Below are positions 12,801-21,148 of a stretch of 21,148 nt of DNA, piece by piece; positions within the stretch are counted from its first letter, which is position 1; each line of letters opens with the position of its first letter. A program made the translations under genes and the position numbers. The notes below the pieces were generated by a model. It was not told where the DNA came from, searched no databases, and saw only the letters and a list, made by a program, of their open reading frames with translations. The stretch is from the NCBI GenBank assembly GCA_905182995.1, contig CAJJDP010000214.1, positions 1 through 21,148 on the forward strand, written 5' to 3'. Source of the DNA: Paramecium octaurelia (Eukaryota; Ciliophora; Oligohymenophorea; Peniculida; Parameciidae).

Positions 12801-13021
12801 TCATGAAACTTTAAAATAAAATTATTATGATTTATTGTTATCAAGACAATAGCAGCAGTAGATATTTTGGATTGATAGTTAATTGATTAATCGATGAAGA
12901 TAAATAGAATCCATTTGTTTATTTGATTTTTGAAATTATATCTGTTATTTATAATACTATTCATAAATCAGTAAGAATAATTTATTAGCATAAAAGGAAA
13001 TAAGATCATAAAATAAACATT
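9861..13021. other. AT-rich stretch, no confident gene
   Basis: Several code 6 open frames occur on both strands. The most suggestive is on the minus strand at roughly 12770-12450: it includes KIFEHIISIANKNIIRKFSL and a hydrophobic run (MSILIATIIIIVFLEIVWFL), followed by a possible 28-nt GTA...TAG intron. This would be divergent from the lectin-like gene at 13022. Downstream minus-strand frames reach about 11390 but need several frame changes. Opposite strands are open at the same places (for example 10241-10873), so none of these is reliable. No RNA gene or repeat was seen. Confidence 0.4.
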
Positions 13022-14339
13022 ATGTATTTTTTATTAAATATCATTCTTCTAATCTTCATAGACAAAATTTATACGGTTACTTTACTTCATGATTTTGATT
13101 ATCCTCTCAATGAAAATAAAACAAGAATGTGTAATTAATCAAACTCCTTATCTTACCCAATTACTTTTCAAGAATACGATAGAATACCTTAAGTAATTTT
13201 TAATGTTTGGTAACTCAATATGACCAGGGATGAAAATGAAGTACAAGCCTGTGTTTCATAGATTGAAAATGAATGTAAAAAATTAAATATTTTTTGAATA
13301 GCATTTTTTGTAAATATTGCCTGCCCGAAATCAGGAAATGTGGAAATGCTTCAATTTAAATGGTTTGCAATTGATGACTAAAGAATATAAGTAATAAATT
13401 GTTATAACATGACTGAAATTAAAATAAAAACTTTTTAACACAACAACCCTAATACATTATCAGGATATGTCTCTATAACAAGTATTGGTTTTAAAGGAAA
13501 AGTAGATTTTTATCTCAAAGTATTTTCAAATTGATATTTAGATTTTATAATTAAATACAACCTCTGTGACTGTAGATATTTTAGGTAATTATGAAAATGT
13601 TACCTAATTGGGATATCAAATCATTTTAGGAGTAGATGGATCCTTTAAAAAATTAAATGATTCCTACTTCTCTAATTAATTTACAAGCGAAAATTACAAA
13701 CTTGAATCCAATTATTCTCTTGCTAATTGTTTTTATGGATTTAACTTTACCAACACCTAAAATTTTGATTTCTTGAGTTCAATACAAGAGAATCAAACAA
13801 ATAATTCATTCAGTTACAGCATTCAACCAAGTATTAATAATAGATAATATAATTTAGGAGGAGGTGGAAGCCATAACAGTGTTTTTTTAATAGTGTAATA
13901 AATTTAAACAACTTACTCGCCCCTTTAGTTTTAGAAGCTATCCATCAAATAATTTGAATAGGTTCCTTAGAAGGAAGCACAGATTATTATATCTTATTAA
14001 TAAGGAGATTATATTTTTTCAAATATTGTAGGACATCATATATTTGTTGATAAGGAATTTGATAAAATTTAAATATTGACATAAATAAATTGTGAATAGC
14101 GCCAATCAATCAGAAGCACTTTCAATAAATTTAAGAAATCAGTAATACAAAAGTCATTACATCTGACTCATTACTGTGACCCAAACAAAAAGTAAATCAA
14201 CTTTGAATTGGTTTTAAAAAATACTGATAAGTCCAATACGGAATTAGTAGTTAATATTTCAAAGATGAATCAATCAGTGTCACAAATAATCTATAATTAA
14301 GTAAAAGAAGAATATATATTATATGAAATATTTAGATGA
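13022..14339 (+). CDS. Secreted H-type lectin-like protein, 3 exons, code 6
   Basis: Exons 13022-13274, 13302-13519 and 13542-14339 join to 423 codons (422 residues plus TGA at 14337-14339), with TAA/TAG read as Gln about 27 times and no internal TGA. The chosen ATG begins a hydrophobic leader (MYFLLNIILLIFIDKIYT), a good signal peptide. Residues ~46-112 have the layout of an H-type lectin domain: a start like ITFQEYDRIPQVIF, a middle like ESFFVNIAC, and an end like LQFKWFAIDD. Residues ~135-190 (GYVSITSIGFKG, LNTTSVTVDI, TQLGYQIILG) look like a second, more diverged copy. The C-terminal half is Asn/Gln/Ser-rich with a GGGG turn and no membrane segment. Many N-x-S/T sites and scattered Cys fit a secreted or surface glycoprotein. 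H-type lectins bind N-acetylgalactosamine-like sugars in other organisms; binding here is inferred, not shown. Both introns join frames correctly and no damage is visible, so the gene looks intact. Gene structure is strongly supported; the lectin assignment is moderate. Confidence 0.75.
13275..13301 (+). other. Intron 1 of lectin-like gene (27 nt, contains in-frame TGA)
   Basis: Begins GTAAAAAATT and ends TTTGAATAG. Its length is a multiple of three, so retention would keep frame, but it carries a TGA in the reading frame. It splits a Ser codon after the first base (T|CA). Paramecium introns of 3n length are known to be enriched for in-frame stops, which let unspliced mRNA be caught by nonsense-mediated decay. 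Confidence 0.75.
13520..13541 (+). other. Intron 2 of lectin-like gene (22 nt)
   Basis: Begins GTATTTTCAA and ends GATATTTAG, lying between whole codons (phase 0). Removing 22 nt shifts the reading from the frame of exon 2 to the frame of exon 3, which then stays open for 265 codons. If retained, the in-frame TGA at 13532 would stop translation. Confidence 0.75.
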
Positions 14340-15051
14340 TTCACATTATAATATGTTTAATATTTTAATGTGTTATTAAATGATTTGTAAAATCTAAAAA
14401 GGGATCAATCCTATAACTTCAAATGAAACAAAATTTTTCTAAAAATATACATATGTAATTATATGTTTTAATAATTTTGATATAATATATTAGAATGTTT
14501 AAAGTTAACATACAAAAGTGTTGATTAATATAACTTAAATTTCAAAAGAAAAATTAATTCATAGAATGAAATTCTATCATTCAAGTCACTTAAGTACTTT
14601 GTTTCTCAATTAACAAATATTTACAACCACAGAATGTTATTCTTTTGTTCTAAATTCTTTCCATATAGTTATAATTAATCTATAAGTTGGTACATCATTT
14701 ATCATTTTACATTACGCAACTGAAAAAATACGTATTGTTGCATCAAAGAATTAACAAAGATGAATGCTCTTGTGTGGTGCACAACCAACATTGTTCATTT
14801 TAGCCACTACTTAATATGTATATGGTTGACATTACAAACAAAAATGTTTATTAGAAGTACTCGTGATGGATATGATAAATCTCTTCTTTTTTCCCAAACC
14901 CCTCATGTTCAGATGACTCTCCTTGTGATACTTCATTGCTCAATAATGACATCTCGTGTTCTCAAATGTCAATTAGCATGTTCTATTTGGAATTCATTAT
15001 GGCAACATTATGATATCACAATTAACACATTTAGCATTTGCAACAAATTTT
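14340..15051. other. AT-rich spacer, no confident gene
   Basis: This lies downstream of the lectin-like gene and upstream of the duplicated unit. A plus-strand frame at 14760-15089 (109 residues in the standard code) has no recognisable motif and runs across the left boundary of the duplicated unit, so I do not accept it. A minus-strand code 6 frame around 14960-14720 (containing MSLLSNEVSQGESSEHEGFG) is equally unproven. Confidence 0.4.
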
Positions 15052-15082
15052 TTATATTATTAAAGTTTAAATGCTTTTGGAT

Positions 15083-15468
15083 TCATTAAATTCGCCCATC
15101 CTTATTGTATAAATATTCAGATGATGAATTAGCCTCCCAAAAATTCTAGAGTTTGTAGCATATTCGCCTTAACTAATCTTTTGTTGTTTGTATTCTTGTT
15201 TTTCTTTACCAACTAGAATCAAATGATGCTCTAATATTTGCTGAGTACAAGCAAAGAGTATTGCATTTAGGTAGTTATAAAAATGCCATCATAATGAATT
15301 TAATCTCTTGCTTAACTGGGTGTAATGGTGATAATAGAGAATTAGTCTTGAATCTAGATGACATATGACACCCTGTAAGTTGTGCCCAAATCTGATTTGT
15401 TTATGTTGGCTATTCGTTTTTCGTTCTCCTGGCACTTCTATCTTTTCAGTAACCTGCTGCTCATCCAT
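15083..15468 (-). CDS. Small hypothetical code 6 gene, two exons, 119 residues
   Basis: Starts with ATG at 15468 (MDEQQVTEKIE), then a possible 26-nt intron at 15410-15435 (GTG...TAG on the minus strand, phase 0). A second exon, 15083-15409, is open for 108 codons to TGA at 15083-15085 and contains KTNSLLSPLHPVKQEIKF, RKTRIQTTKDQLRRICYKL and EANSSSEYLYNKDGRIQ. The protein is basic, without signal or membrane segment, and no family is recognised. The GTG donor is unusual for Paramecium; without the intron there would be a frameshift. Copy B of the duplication keeps the 3' part of exon 2 (16664 to about 16906) but has lost the start. Most differences between the copies change amino acids, which argues against selection on both. 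Chance remains possible. Confidence 0.33.
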
Positions 15469-15506
15469 TTTATACTAAATATAGTATAAAATATTATTGA
15501 AAAAAC
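15323..15506. other. 184-bp segment absent from copy B, flanked by TA
   Basis: Copy A reads GGGTGTA before and CTAGTGTTAATAC after this segment; copy B reads GGGTGTAGTGTGTTAATAC. The segment is bounded by TA dinucleotides, which is required for Paramecium IESs, but its ends (TAATGGTG and, inverted, TAGTTTTT) match the IES end consensus TAYAGYNR poorly. Copy B also has two extra bases at the junction. An ordinary deletion in copy B is the simpler reading. Confidence 0.6.
15467..15492. repeat. Perfect 11-bp inverted repeat at putative start codon
   Basis: Arms ATTTTATACTA and TAGTATAAAAT are exact reverse complements separated by AATA. The left arm overlaps the first bases of the candidate start codon at 15468. 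The whole structure lies inside the 184-bp segment missing from copy B. It could be an AT-rich hairpin or a promoter-proximal element; no function is shown. Confidence 0.7.
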
Positions 15507-15607
15507 TAGTGTTAATACATTAAGGACATTCCTAGTTTTAAAGAGTGTAGTTTAATACAAATGTACTAAGTTTTAAAGAATAATAGAAGGTAAATTCCAT
15601 AAATTTG

Positions 15608-16129
15608 TCAGTTAAAACCCCTTAAACATTATTTAACATGAAATTTTTTGATTTCTAAATTGCTAATTGCCAATTTTTGAGTCTATGTAAGCAAGTATTA
15701 GCACGGTTTTCTTCTTGTGATGGGTACTGTTAACATAATGTAACCAGGAATCAATGTGGTAACCCATATGCTAGTGTACTTTGCCCAAAGTCTTCCTTTA
15801 TGCCATCCTATCCTTGTGTTACTTCCTTTGTAATTATTTATGTAGAGTATCTGAATTTAAAAGGATATTGCAATACTGGTGGCTATTACTAGGATATTTT
15901 GATCATTAGTATCACTATTGTAAAAAGAGATTTTGACAGTAGCATCTTGATTTTCAGCAGCAGAAAGCATTGATGTAAGACAAAGATTTTTCTTTATTTG
16001 TTTTTATGGTAACATATACCACTCCCACCAAGTCTTATACATCAGTAGTATGAAGTGCACAATGCTTTCTTAATAGGAGGTTTAGAATGGCTTACAAGGA
16101 TAATAGAGTTACTTTAAGACATCATGATG
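15608..16129 (-). other. Conserved open frame in duplicated unit, copy A (174 codons)
   Basis: A TGA-free minus-strand frame includes MYKTWWEWYMLP, SAAENQDATVKISFYN, NTRIGWHKGRLWAKYTSIW and PGYIMLTVPITRRKPC. The equivalent frame in copy B (17007-17528) has exactly the same length with no indel or TGA, although the copies carry indels elsewhere. The differences I compared are mostly amino acid changing (for example D to G, G to R, L to F), with few silent ones (one TAA to TAG Gln). No ATG clearly starts it and no family is recognised. A frame of this length can occur by chance. Confidence 0.25.
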
Positions 16130-16383
16130 TCATAAATGCTATGTAAGAAATGTTGAATTTGAGTCTCTTGCGTAGAGTCAGCAAAGTTGAAATGATCAAT
16201 ACATGAATTTGAGGAGGTATTTTGGTGTTTACATTCAAACGTACTAGACAGATCTGCAGTAAGATAGCCCATATTAGCATTGAAACATGCATCTTCTAAT
16301 TGTCTTCTATGTAAAACTCCATTGCACCTATATTAGCTATCTAATGTTGTAGTTATGGTTATTTTATGACTCACTATTTCCTT
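16042..16383 (-). other. Second open frame in duplicated unit, copy A
   Basis: A minus-strand code 6 frame contains HRRQLEDACFNANMGYLTAD, TQETQIQHFLHSIYDIMMS and KPPIKKALCTSYY and ends at TGA 16042-16044. It overlaps the start of the 15608-16129 frame, and the two could be exons or frameshifted parts of one protein; I could not find a convincing intron to join them. In copy B the first part is disrupted by small indels. The 27-bp indel 16173-16199 lies inside it and keeps frame. No family recognised. Confidence 0.25.
16173..16199. mobile_element. 27-bp TA-bounded indel, IES-like
   Basis: Copy A has TTGCGTA, then 25 bases, then TACATGAA; copy B reads TTGCGTACATGAA, exactly what precise excision between two TA dinucleotides would leave. 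Paramecium IESs are always TA-bounded, leave one TA, and have a prominent shortest class of about 26-28 bp. The left end TAGAGTCA matches the end consensus TAYAGYNR at 7 of 8 positions; the right end inverted, TATTGATC, matches weakly. It is also an in-frame 27-nt difference within an open frame, so an ordinary codon deletion is a real alternative. Confidence 0.45.
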
Positions 16384-16400
16384 TTTCTTTATTTAGCGTG

Positions 16401-16630
16401 TCTAAGCTTAATAACTTCACTTACCTAATTTTAATTTAATACAAATTTATAAAATATTTATAAATAAGAATGGGCTATTCTGATTTACAACCTTGATAGA
16501 ATTGCTTGCCAAATTTAGTCCATTAAGGAATAATTCAATCTACTCAGACTCAAGTTATACATAATACTCAAAATGAATCTGAGATTACTCACACGACGAT
16601 TCGATTACCAATCTTTTAAATAAATTATAC
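16401..16630. other. Unique spacer between the direct repeats
   Basis: About 230 bp of AT-rich sequence without similarity to either copy, ending at the ambiguous base 16631. No gene, terminal repeat or target-site duplication was seen. Confidence 0.6.
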
Positions 16631-16631
16631 N
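16631..16631. other. Ambiguous base N at repeat junction
   Basis: The only N in the window lies immediately before the first base of copy B homology (16632). This suggests that the join was made or left unresolved by the assembler, so the tandem layout may not be real. Confidence 0.9.
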
Positions 16632-17006
16632 TTATGTTGTTAAAGTTTAAAATGCTTTGGGATTCATTAAATCCACCCATCCTTATTGTATAAATATTCG
16701 GATGATGAATTAGCCTCCCAAAAATTCTAGAGTTTGTAGCATATTAGCCTTAACTAATCTTTTGTTGTTTGTATTCTTGTTTTTCTTTACCAACTAGAAC
16801 CAAATGATGCTCTAATATTTGCTGGGTACAAGCAAAGAGTATTGCATTTAGTTAGTTATAAAAATGCCATCATAATGAATTTAATCTCTTGCTTAACTGG
16901 GTGTAGTGTGTTAATACATTAAGGACATTCCTAGTTTTAAAGAGTGTAGTTTAATACAAATGCATTAAGTTTTTAAGAATAATAGAAGGTAAATTCCATA
17001 AATTAG

Positions 17007-17528
17007 TCAGTTAAAACCCCTTAAACATTATTTAACATGAAATTTTTTGATTTCTAAATTGCTAATTGCCAATTTTTGAGTCTATGTAAGAAAGTGCTAG
17101 CACGGTATTCTTCTTGTGATGGGTACTGTTAACATAATGTAACCAGGAATGAATGTGGTAACCCATATGCTAGTGTACTTTGCCCAAAGTCTTCCTTTAT
17201 GCCATCCTATCCTTGTGTTACTTCTTTTGTAATTATTTATGTAGAATATATGAATTTAAAAGGATATTGCAATACTGGTGGCCATCACTAGGATATTTTG
17301 ATCATTAGTACCACTATTGTAAAAAGAGATTTTGACAGTAGCATCTTGATTTTCAGCAGCAGAAAGCATTGATGTAAGACAAAGATTTTTCTTTATTTGT
17401 TTTTATGGTAACATATACCACTCCCACCAAGTCTTATACATCAGTAGTATGAAGTGCACAATGCTTTCTTAATAGGAGGTTTAGAATGGCTTACAAGGAT
17501 AATAGAGTTACTTTAAGACATCATGATG
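17007..17528 (-). other. Conserved open frame in duplicated unit, copy B (174 codons)
   Basis: Counterpart of the copy A frame at 15608-16129, with identical length and no TGA. It keeps the SAAENQDATVKISFYN and TRIGWHKGRLWAKYTSIW segments, with changes such as SDTN to SGTN and RRKPC to RRIPC. No family recognised; protein-coding status is unproven. Confidence 0.25.
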
Positions 17529-17698
17529 TCATAAATGCTATGTAAGAAATGTTGAATTTGAGTCTCTTGCGTACATGAATTTGAGGAGGTATTTTGGTGT
17601 TTACATTCAAACGTACTAGACAGATCTGCAGTAAGATAGCCTATATAGCATTGAATCATGCATCTTCTAAATGTCTTCTTTGTAAAACTCCATTGCAT
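17441..17698 (-). other. Open frame in duplicated unit, copy B (85 residues)
   Basis: Begins ATG at 17698 (MQWSFTKKTFRRCMIQCYIG) and shares YLTADLSSTFECKHQ to the end with copy A, stopping at TGA 17441-17443. In the standard code it would stop earlier, at the TAA at 17513-17515. Its N-terminal part is in a different frame from copy A because of small indels near 17640-17660, which points to decay in at least one copy. Confidence 0.25.
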
Positions 17699-17772
17699 CT
17701 ATATTAGCTCTCGAATGTTGTAGTTATGGATATTTTATGACTCGCTATTTCCTTTTCCCTTTATTAAGCGTG

Positions 17773-19480
17773 ACCAAAAATGATATTATGAAAATTAAAA
17801 GAAGTGTTACGATTAAGTATGCTTATAAAAGCATAGGATTGCCATGATCCAGAACAATATATGACAAAGTTTAGTACTTGGTTCATCACATCGACTACCA
17901 AAATACAGTTGAAACACTTAAAATCAGAATGAGAAATCTATTACTACAGTGCTGCATCATCCTGTAAAAAATACAATTCAAGCAGAGTTGGCACTGTCAA
18001 AATAGACCAATCTTTAATGTTTGCATAATAAGTACAAGAATTACACAAGACTATTCCTTTATTTAATATCAAAAGGGTACAAGCTAAAGGGTCATAAATC
18101 CATTTCTCTAAATTTTAATCACGTGTTCAAAAATTTGATGCATTGAAACTATAATATGTAAAAATATATCTTACATTATTGGGATTCAACTATCCATAAT
18201 TTAAAAGTTAAATATTTTGAAATTTAACATAAGAAAAAAAATTAATTTAATTACTAAGAATTCTTCATATTAATTTCATTTCTTTTTTTCCCCTCTTTAT
18301 AATAAATGATGTCAATTATTTAATTTATTAATCACTTTAACTAATTAAATTAGGCTTAAATCTATCAGTTACAAATCAAAATATATTAAAGGAGTGGACT
18401 TAAGATTATAATGGAATCATCATTATTTTCTTTTCCTCCAATTTTCAATTAAATCTCTTAAATTTTATTATTGAACCACTTAACTACCTTAAGAAATCAA
18501 CGTTTGGATCAGATTTTTATAACGTGAATTTGGATTTTATATAATGTCTCCTTACTGAGTAATAATTATAACTTTCTGTCTTTCTAACTAATCTACTTTC
18601 TAATTATATAATACTTAATTCATAAAACTCCATATGTCAAGTGAATAATCACAATTTCACATCATTTTTATAGGTTCTGAAGCACAAAAAGTTCAGGGAT
18701 AAAAATGCTTTTATAGTTAAGATCAATATGTCTTAGATATTTTCCTAAAAAAAGAAAATATTCCAAGTCAATATAGTATCTGATTATAAAGAATATTTTG
18801 AACTTGTATGTTCAATTATTCTAATATAACAATTGAGAACCTAGAAAATAGAATAGAAAGGTCAATTTTTATCAAAATTGGTCATTGGAAAATGATTTGG
18901 AAAGGAGAACCTGATTTATTGAGGAAATTAAAATTATTGTGGTAAAAAAAAAGGAGAGTGAGTAGAACCTTTTGATGCGTTTTTAGAGTACATAAATTAA
19001 TATAAATAATTACTTGAGGTAAGACAAGTGAAATGAATTTAATTCATAAACTAGTTAGATGCCTGATTTAAATTTTTTATTTATTTTTAGATATATTCGC
19101 TTTAAAGAGTTTTAGTCCTCCCTTTATGTTTATTGACTCCACCCTTGATTTTATTGTCTCTGGTTTAAACCAGTTTTTCTTGACTATATATATCCTGTCT
19201 ACTCTATTATATTATTAATTCCAATTAGTAATATTGAATATGTTCTACTAAAAGTATTTTTGTAAAGAAAAGGTCAAGTTAGCGTTTTATTGTATTGTTT
19301 CCTAAATTATCCAATGCTTGAATGCTTGGATCAACACAAGATAAAATAGCAGCATTTTCAAATACACTTTTATTATATTAAAAAAGGAATTCAAATATTT
19401 AAGGATCTCAAATATATCTATTCAAAGGAAAAAATATTAAAATGAACAATCATATAATTTAAATGCTATTGGATGTAAAT
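17773..19480. other. AT-rich stretch, nothing recognised
   Basis: No domain, RNA gene, repeat or supported exon structure was found on either strand. Short A and T runs are frequent. Confidence 0.5.
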
Positions 19481-20970
19481 ACGCGTATTCAGAGATCTTC
19501 AGATGACTATAGGATTGAGAAATCATACTAAATTAAGCTCTTTATTAAACTCGCTAGGGCCTCTCCATCTCAGATTAGGTATTACAGCAATTCTTACTTA
19601 AACTTAACAGTAAAGTAGTTAATTTCTTAAGACTACTTGAAAATCTCACTTCAATTATTATCTAATTTAAAGATTTCTGGGGGGGAAACTACAATTTACC
19701 AAATAGAAATTGAATCTATATTAGTTGTGAATTTTCTGGATAACCTGGGTGCTCATCTTCAGGAACCTTAATTTTATTATGCCTTTTAGGATGCACAATT
19801 CCATTTTGAAACTTCTACTATCTAACAACTTAATCTCCCAAGACTATTGCCCTCTATCAAGCCAATTGAAGAACTAAAAGTTTAAACAATAGATTCCCAT
19901 ATACAGATATGAAATTTTTTCTATCCTCATTAACAATTTAGATGCTTAATCCTCAAATCTCTTAAACAAAAAAAATAGAATTACTGCTGCTAAAAGTAGC
20001 TTTATTTAGTTACTATATTATATTAATTATCTGCTTTAATATTTAAATAATGTTCTATTAAAAGAATGTTTTCAAATAATCATAGAGATTCTTTCGGTCT
20101 ATTCAAAATCTTAAAAGAAGATATAATAGATGGAGAAGGCGGAATTTAAACTCTATGCTTTATCATAAAACGAAATCCTTCATATAACTCGCCTTTAAAA
20201 TTATGCTTAGATAATTAATTATTTATTGTTATTTAAGTTACTCTTGAATTATTACATACTAGCATAAAACTTAAATAATTTTCTTTACTTAAAAAATTAA
20301 AGCTAATTCTTCTAATCCATTCTTTTGATTTTATAACTACAGTTTGATTGGCAAAATGTAATAGATCTTTCATCAATTCCATTTTGGATTAAACTAATAT
20401 CCTCTTGGAGTCCTCAATTCTTTAATGAATTATCTGTATTTACGCAGTCTATTAGTCAAATAGTTAAAACTTTCTTTTTTAAATGAATCTTATATATATG
20501 TTACAGCTTGATTTAAGATGTTCAATTGTACATTTTCATCCTATCTATTTTTGAAAAAATAAAAAGACACCTGGCTTAGCTTTGTCATTTCAATCTTCAT
20601 TGGATACCTTCAATTATTATTTAATAAATTTTAAATAATTCAATCTAATTATGCTAACTCTTTGGAATGTTTCTATCACTGTATGATGATATTCTATAAA
20701 TTTTAAAATATATAACTCTTTTTAGTATAAGATTAATTTAATTATATTAAATAATTTCAAAAATTTGCTTTTAATTATGAAATCAAAGCCTTAGGCTAGG
20801 GAATTTTAATCCAGAATTATATTAAAAGTTATATAGAATATGATACATTATAAGAAAATGGATTGATCACATGTAGAAACATATATTTAGGAATTGAAAT
20901 GTTAATAAAATTTTGGTGTTAGTGAAAATTACCAAAAAAATACTTCTTGGCGTTTTCTGATTATGATTCA
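19481..20970 (-). other. Possible leucine-rich-repeat-like remnant, very uncertain
   Basis: Minus-strand code 6 peptides with leucine-rich-repeat spacing occur in different frames: SSSLKKLTTLLLSLSKN (19640-19590), DGEALASLIKSLIQYDFSIL (about 19569-19510), CILKGIIKLRFLKMS (about 19790-19750) and NGLEELALIF (about 20322-20293). Leucine-rich-repeat proteins of the ribonuclease-inhibitor type are numerous in ciliates. A separate, longer frame from about 20970 to 19925 has only three internal TGAs but shows no motif. At least three frame changes would be needed to join the repeat-like pieces, and Leu/Ile-rich peptides are common in AT-rich DNA. A run of seven G at 19679-19685 is odd here and may be a sequencing error. 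Confidence 0.2.
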
Positions 20971-21148
20971 CACGTTGGTGTATAAATTAATGAATTATAA
21001 ATTATATTACTATGATCATATCATCATGCACCTTCCTCTAAAAATTTAACAAAATTTCATGTTGTGCTCCATCCTATTTCAAATTGTTTATAGCTGTCTA
21101 TCCTTATAGATATTTTTGGGAATCCAATTCCGTTTAGTTGAAACTTTT
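20971..21148. other. Window end, nothing recognised
   Basis: AT-rich sequence without a recognisable feature. Confidence 0.5.

Larger units (their letters stand above)
15052..16400. repeat. Direct repeat, copy A (1349 bp)
   Basis: Matches 16632-17772 in the same orientation at about 96-97% identity by eye. Copy A carries 184 bp (15323-15506) and 27 bp (16173-16199) that copy B lacks; without these it is 1138 bp against 1141 bp in B, so the copies are otherwise nearly colinear. Homology starts at the TTAT at 15052 and ends at GCGTG at 16400. The high identity implies a recent duplication, or two alleles placed side by side. No terminal inverted repeats or transposase motif are visible, so it is not called a mobile element. 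Confidence 0.92.
16632..17772. repeat. Direct repeat, copy B (1141 bp)
   Basis: Second copy of the unit at 15052-16400, same orientation, lacking the 184-bp and 27-bp segments. Homology ends at GCGTG, 17772. Scattered substitutions and a few 1-2 nt indels (for example near 16910, 17640 and 17765) show that it is not an exact assembly duplicate, but a second allele or paralogue. Confidence 0.92.

Noticed and set aside
14760..15089. 109-residue plus-strand frame
   Set aside because: Crosses the boundary of the duplicated unit and is antisense to the better-supported minus-strand frames; no domain. Length alone is not convincing.
15052..17772. Duplicated unit as a DNA transposon
   Set aside because: No terminal inverted repeats, target-site duplication or DDE transposase motif could be seen; same-orientation copies fit duplication or allelic mis-joining better.
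1..21148. tRNA, rRNA and CRISPR arrays
   Set aside because: No cloverleaf with a conserved TTC-containing arm, no rRNA-like conserved blocks and no short regularly spaced repeats were found by eye.

Overview
The window reads as ciliate nuclear DNA, most likely from a Paramecium-type organism. It is about three-quarters A+T, and under the standard code it has no believable gene. When TAA and TAG are read as glutamine and TGA is the only stop (genetic code 6), and introns of about 22-34 nt (GTA...TAG) are removed, two coding regions become clear. The tiny introns separate it from Tetrahymena-like ciliates, which share the code but have much longer introns. Species is not determinable by eye.

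Layout. 1-4600: AT-rich, no confident gene, with two perfect palindromes. 4945-7312, minus strand: a decayed gene made of about nine and a half tandem MORN-like units. Each unit is one exon of about 58 codons plus one short intron at the same place, so intron and exon repeat together every ~202 bp. 8830-9860: a purine-rich island that may be a broken plus-strand gene. 13022-14339, plus strand: the best gene here, an intact three-exon secreted protein of 422 residues with a signal peptide and two stretches resembling H-type lectin domains. 15052-16400 and 16632-17772: two direct copies of a ~1.1-1.3 kb unit, separated by ~230 bp and by a single N lying exactly at the left edge of the second copy. 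The copies differ mainly by two TA-bounded indels (184 and 27 bp). The 27-bp one has the size and partly the ends of a Paramecium internal eliminated sequence (IES). 17773-21148: AT-rich, only weak leucine-rich-repeat-like hints.

The somatic genome of Paramecium is gene-dense, so this mix of one intact gene, a frameshifted gene, a recent duplication and long empty stretches fits germline (micronuclear) DNA, a degenerating chromosome region or a poorly polished assembly. The sequence alone does not decide between these.

Caution on open frames: with TGA as the only stop and this base composition, a stop is expected only about once per 55 codons, so open frames of 100-170 codons occur by chance dozens of times in a window this size. 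Open frames without motif, intron or repeat support are therefore given low confidence.
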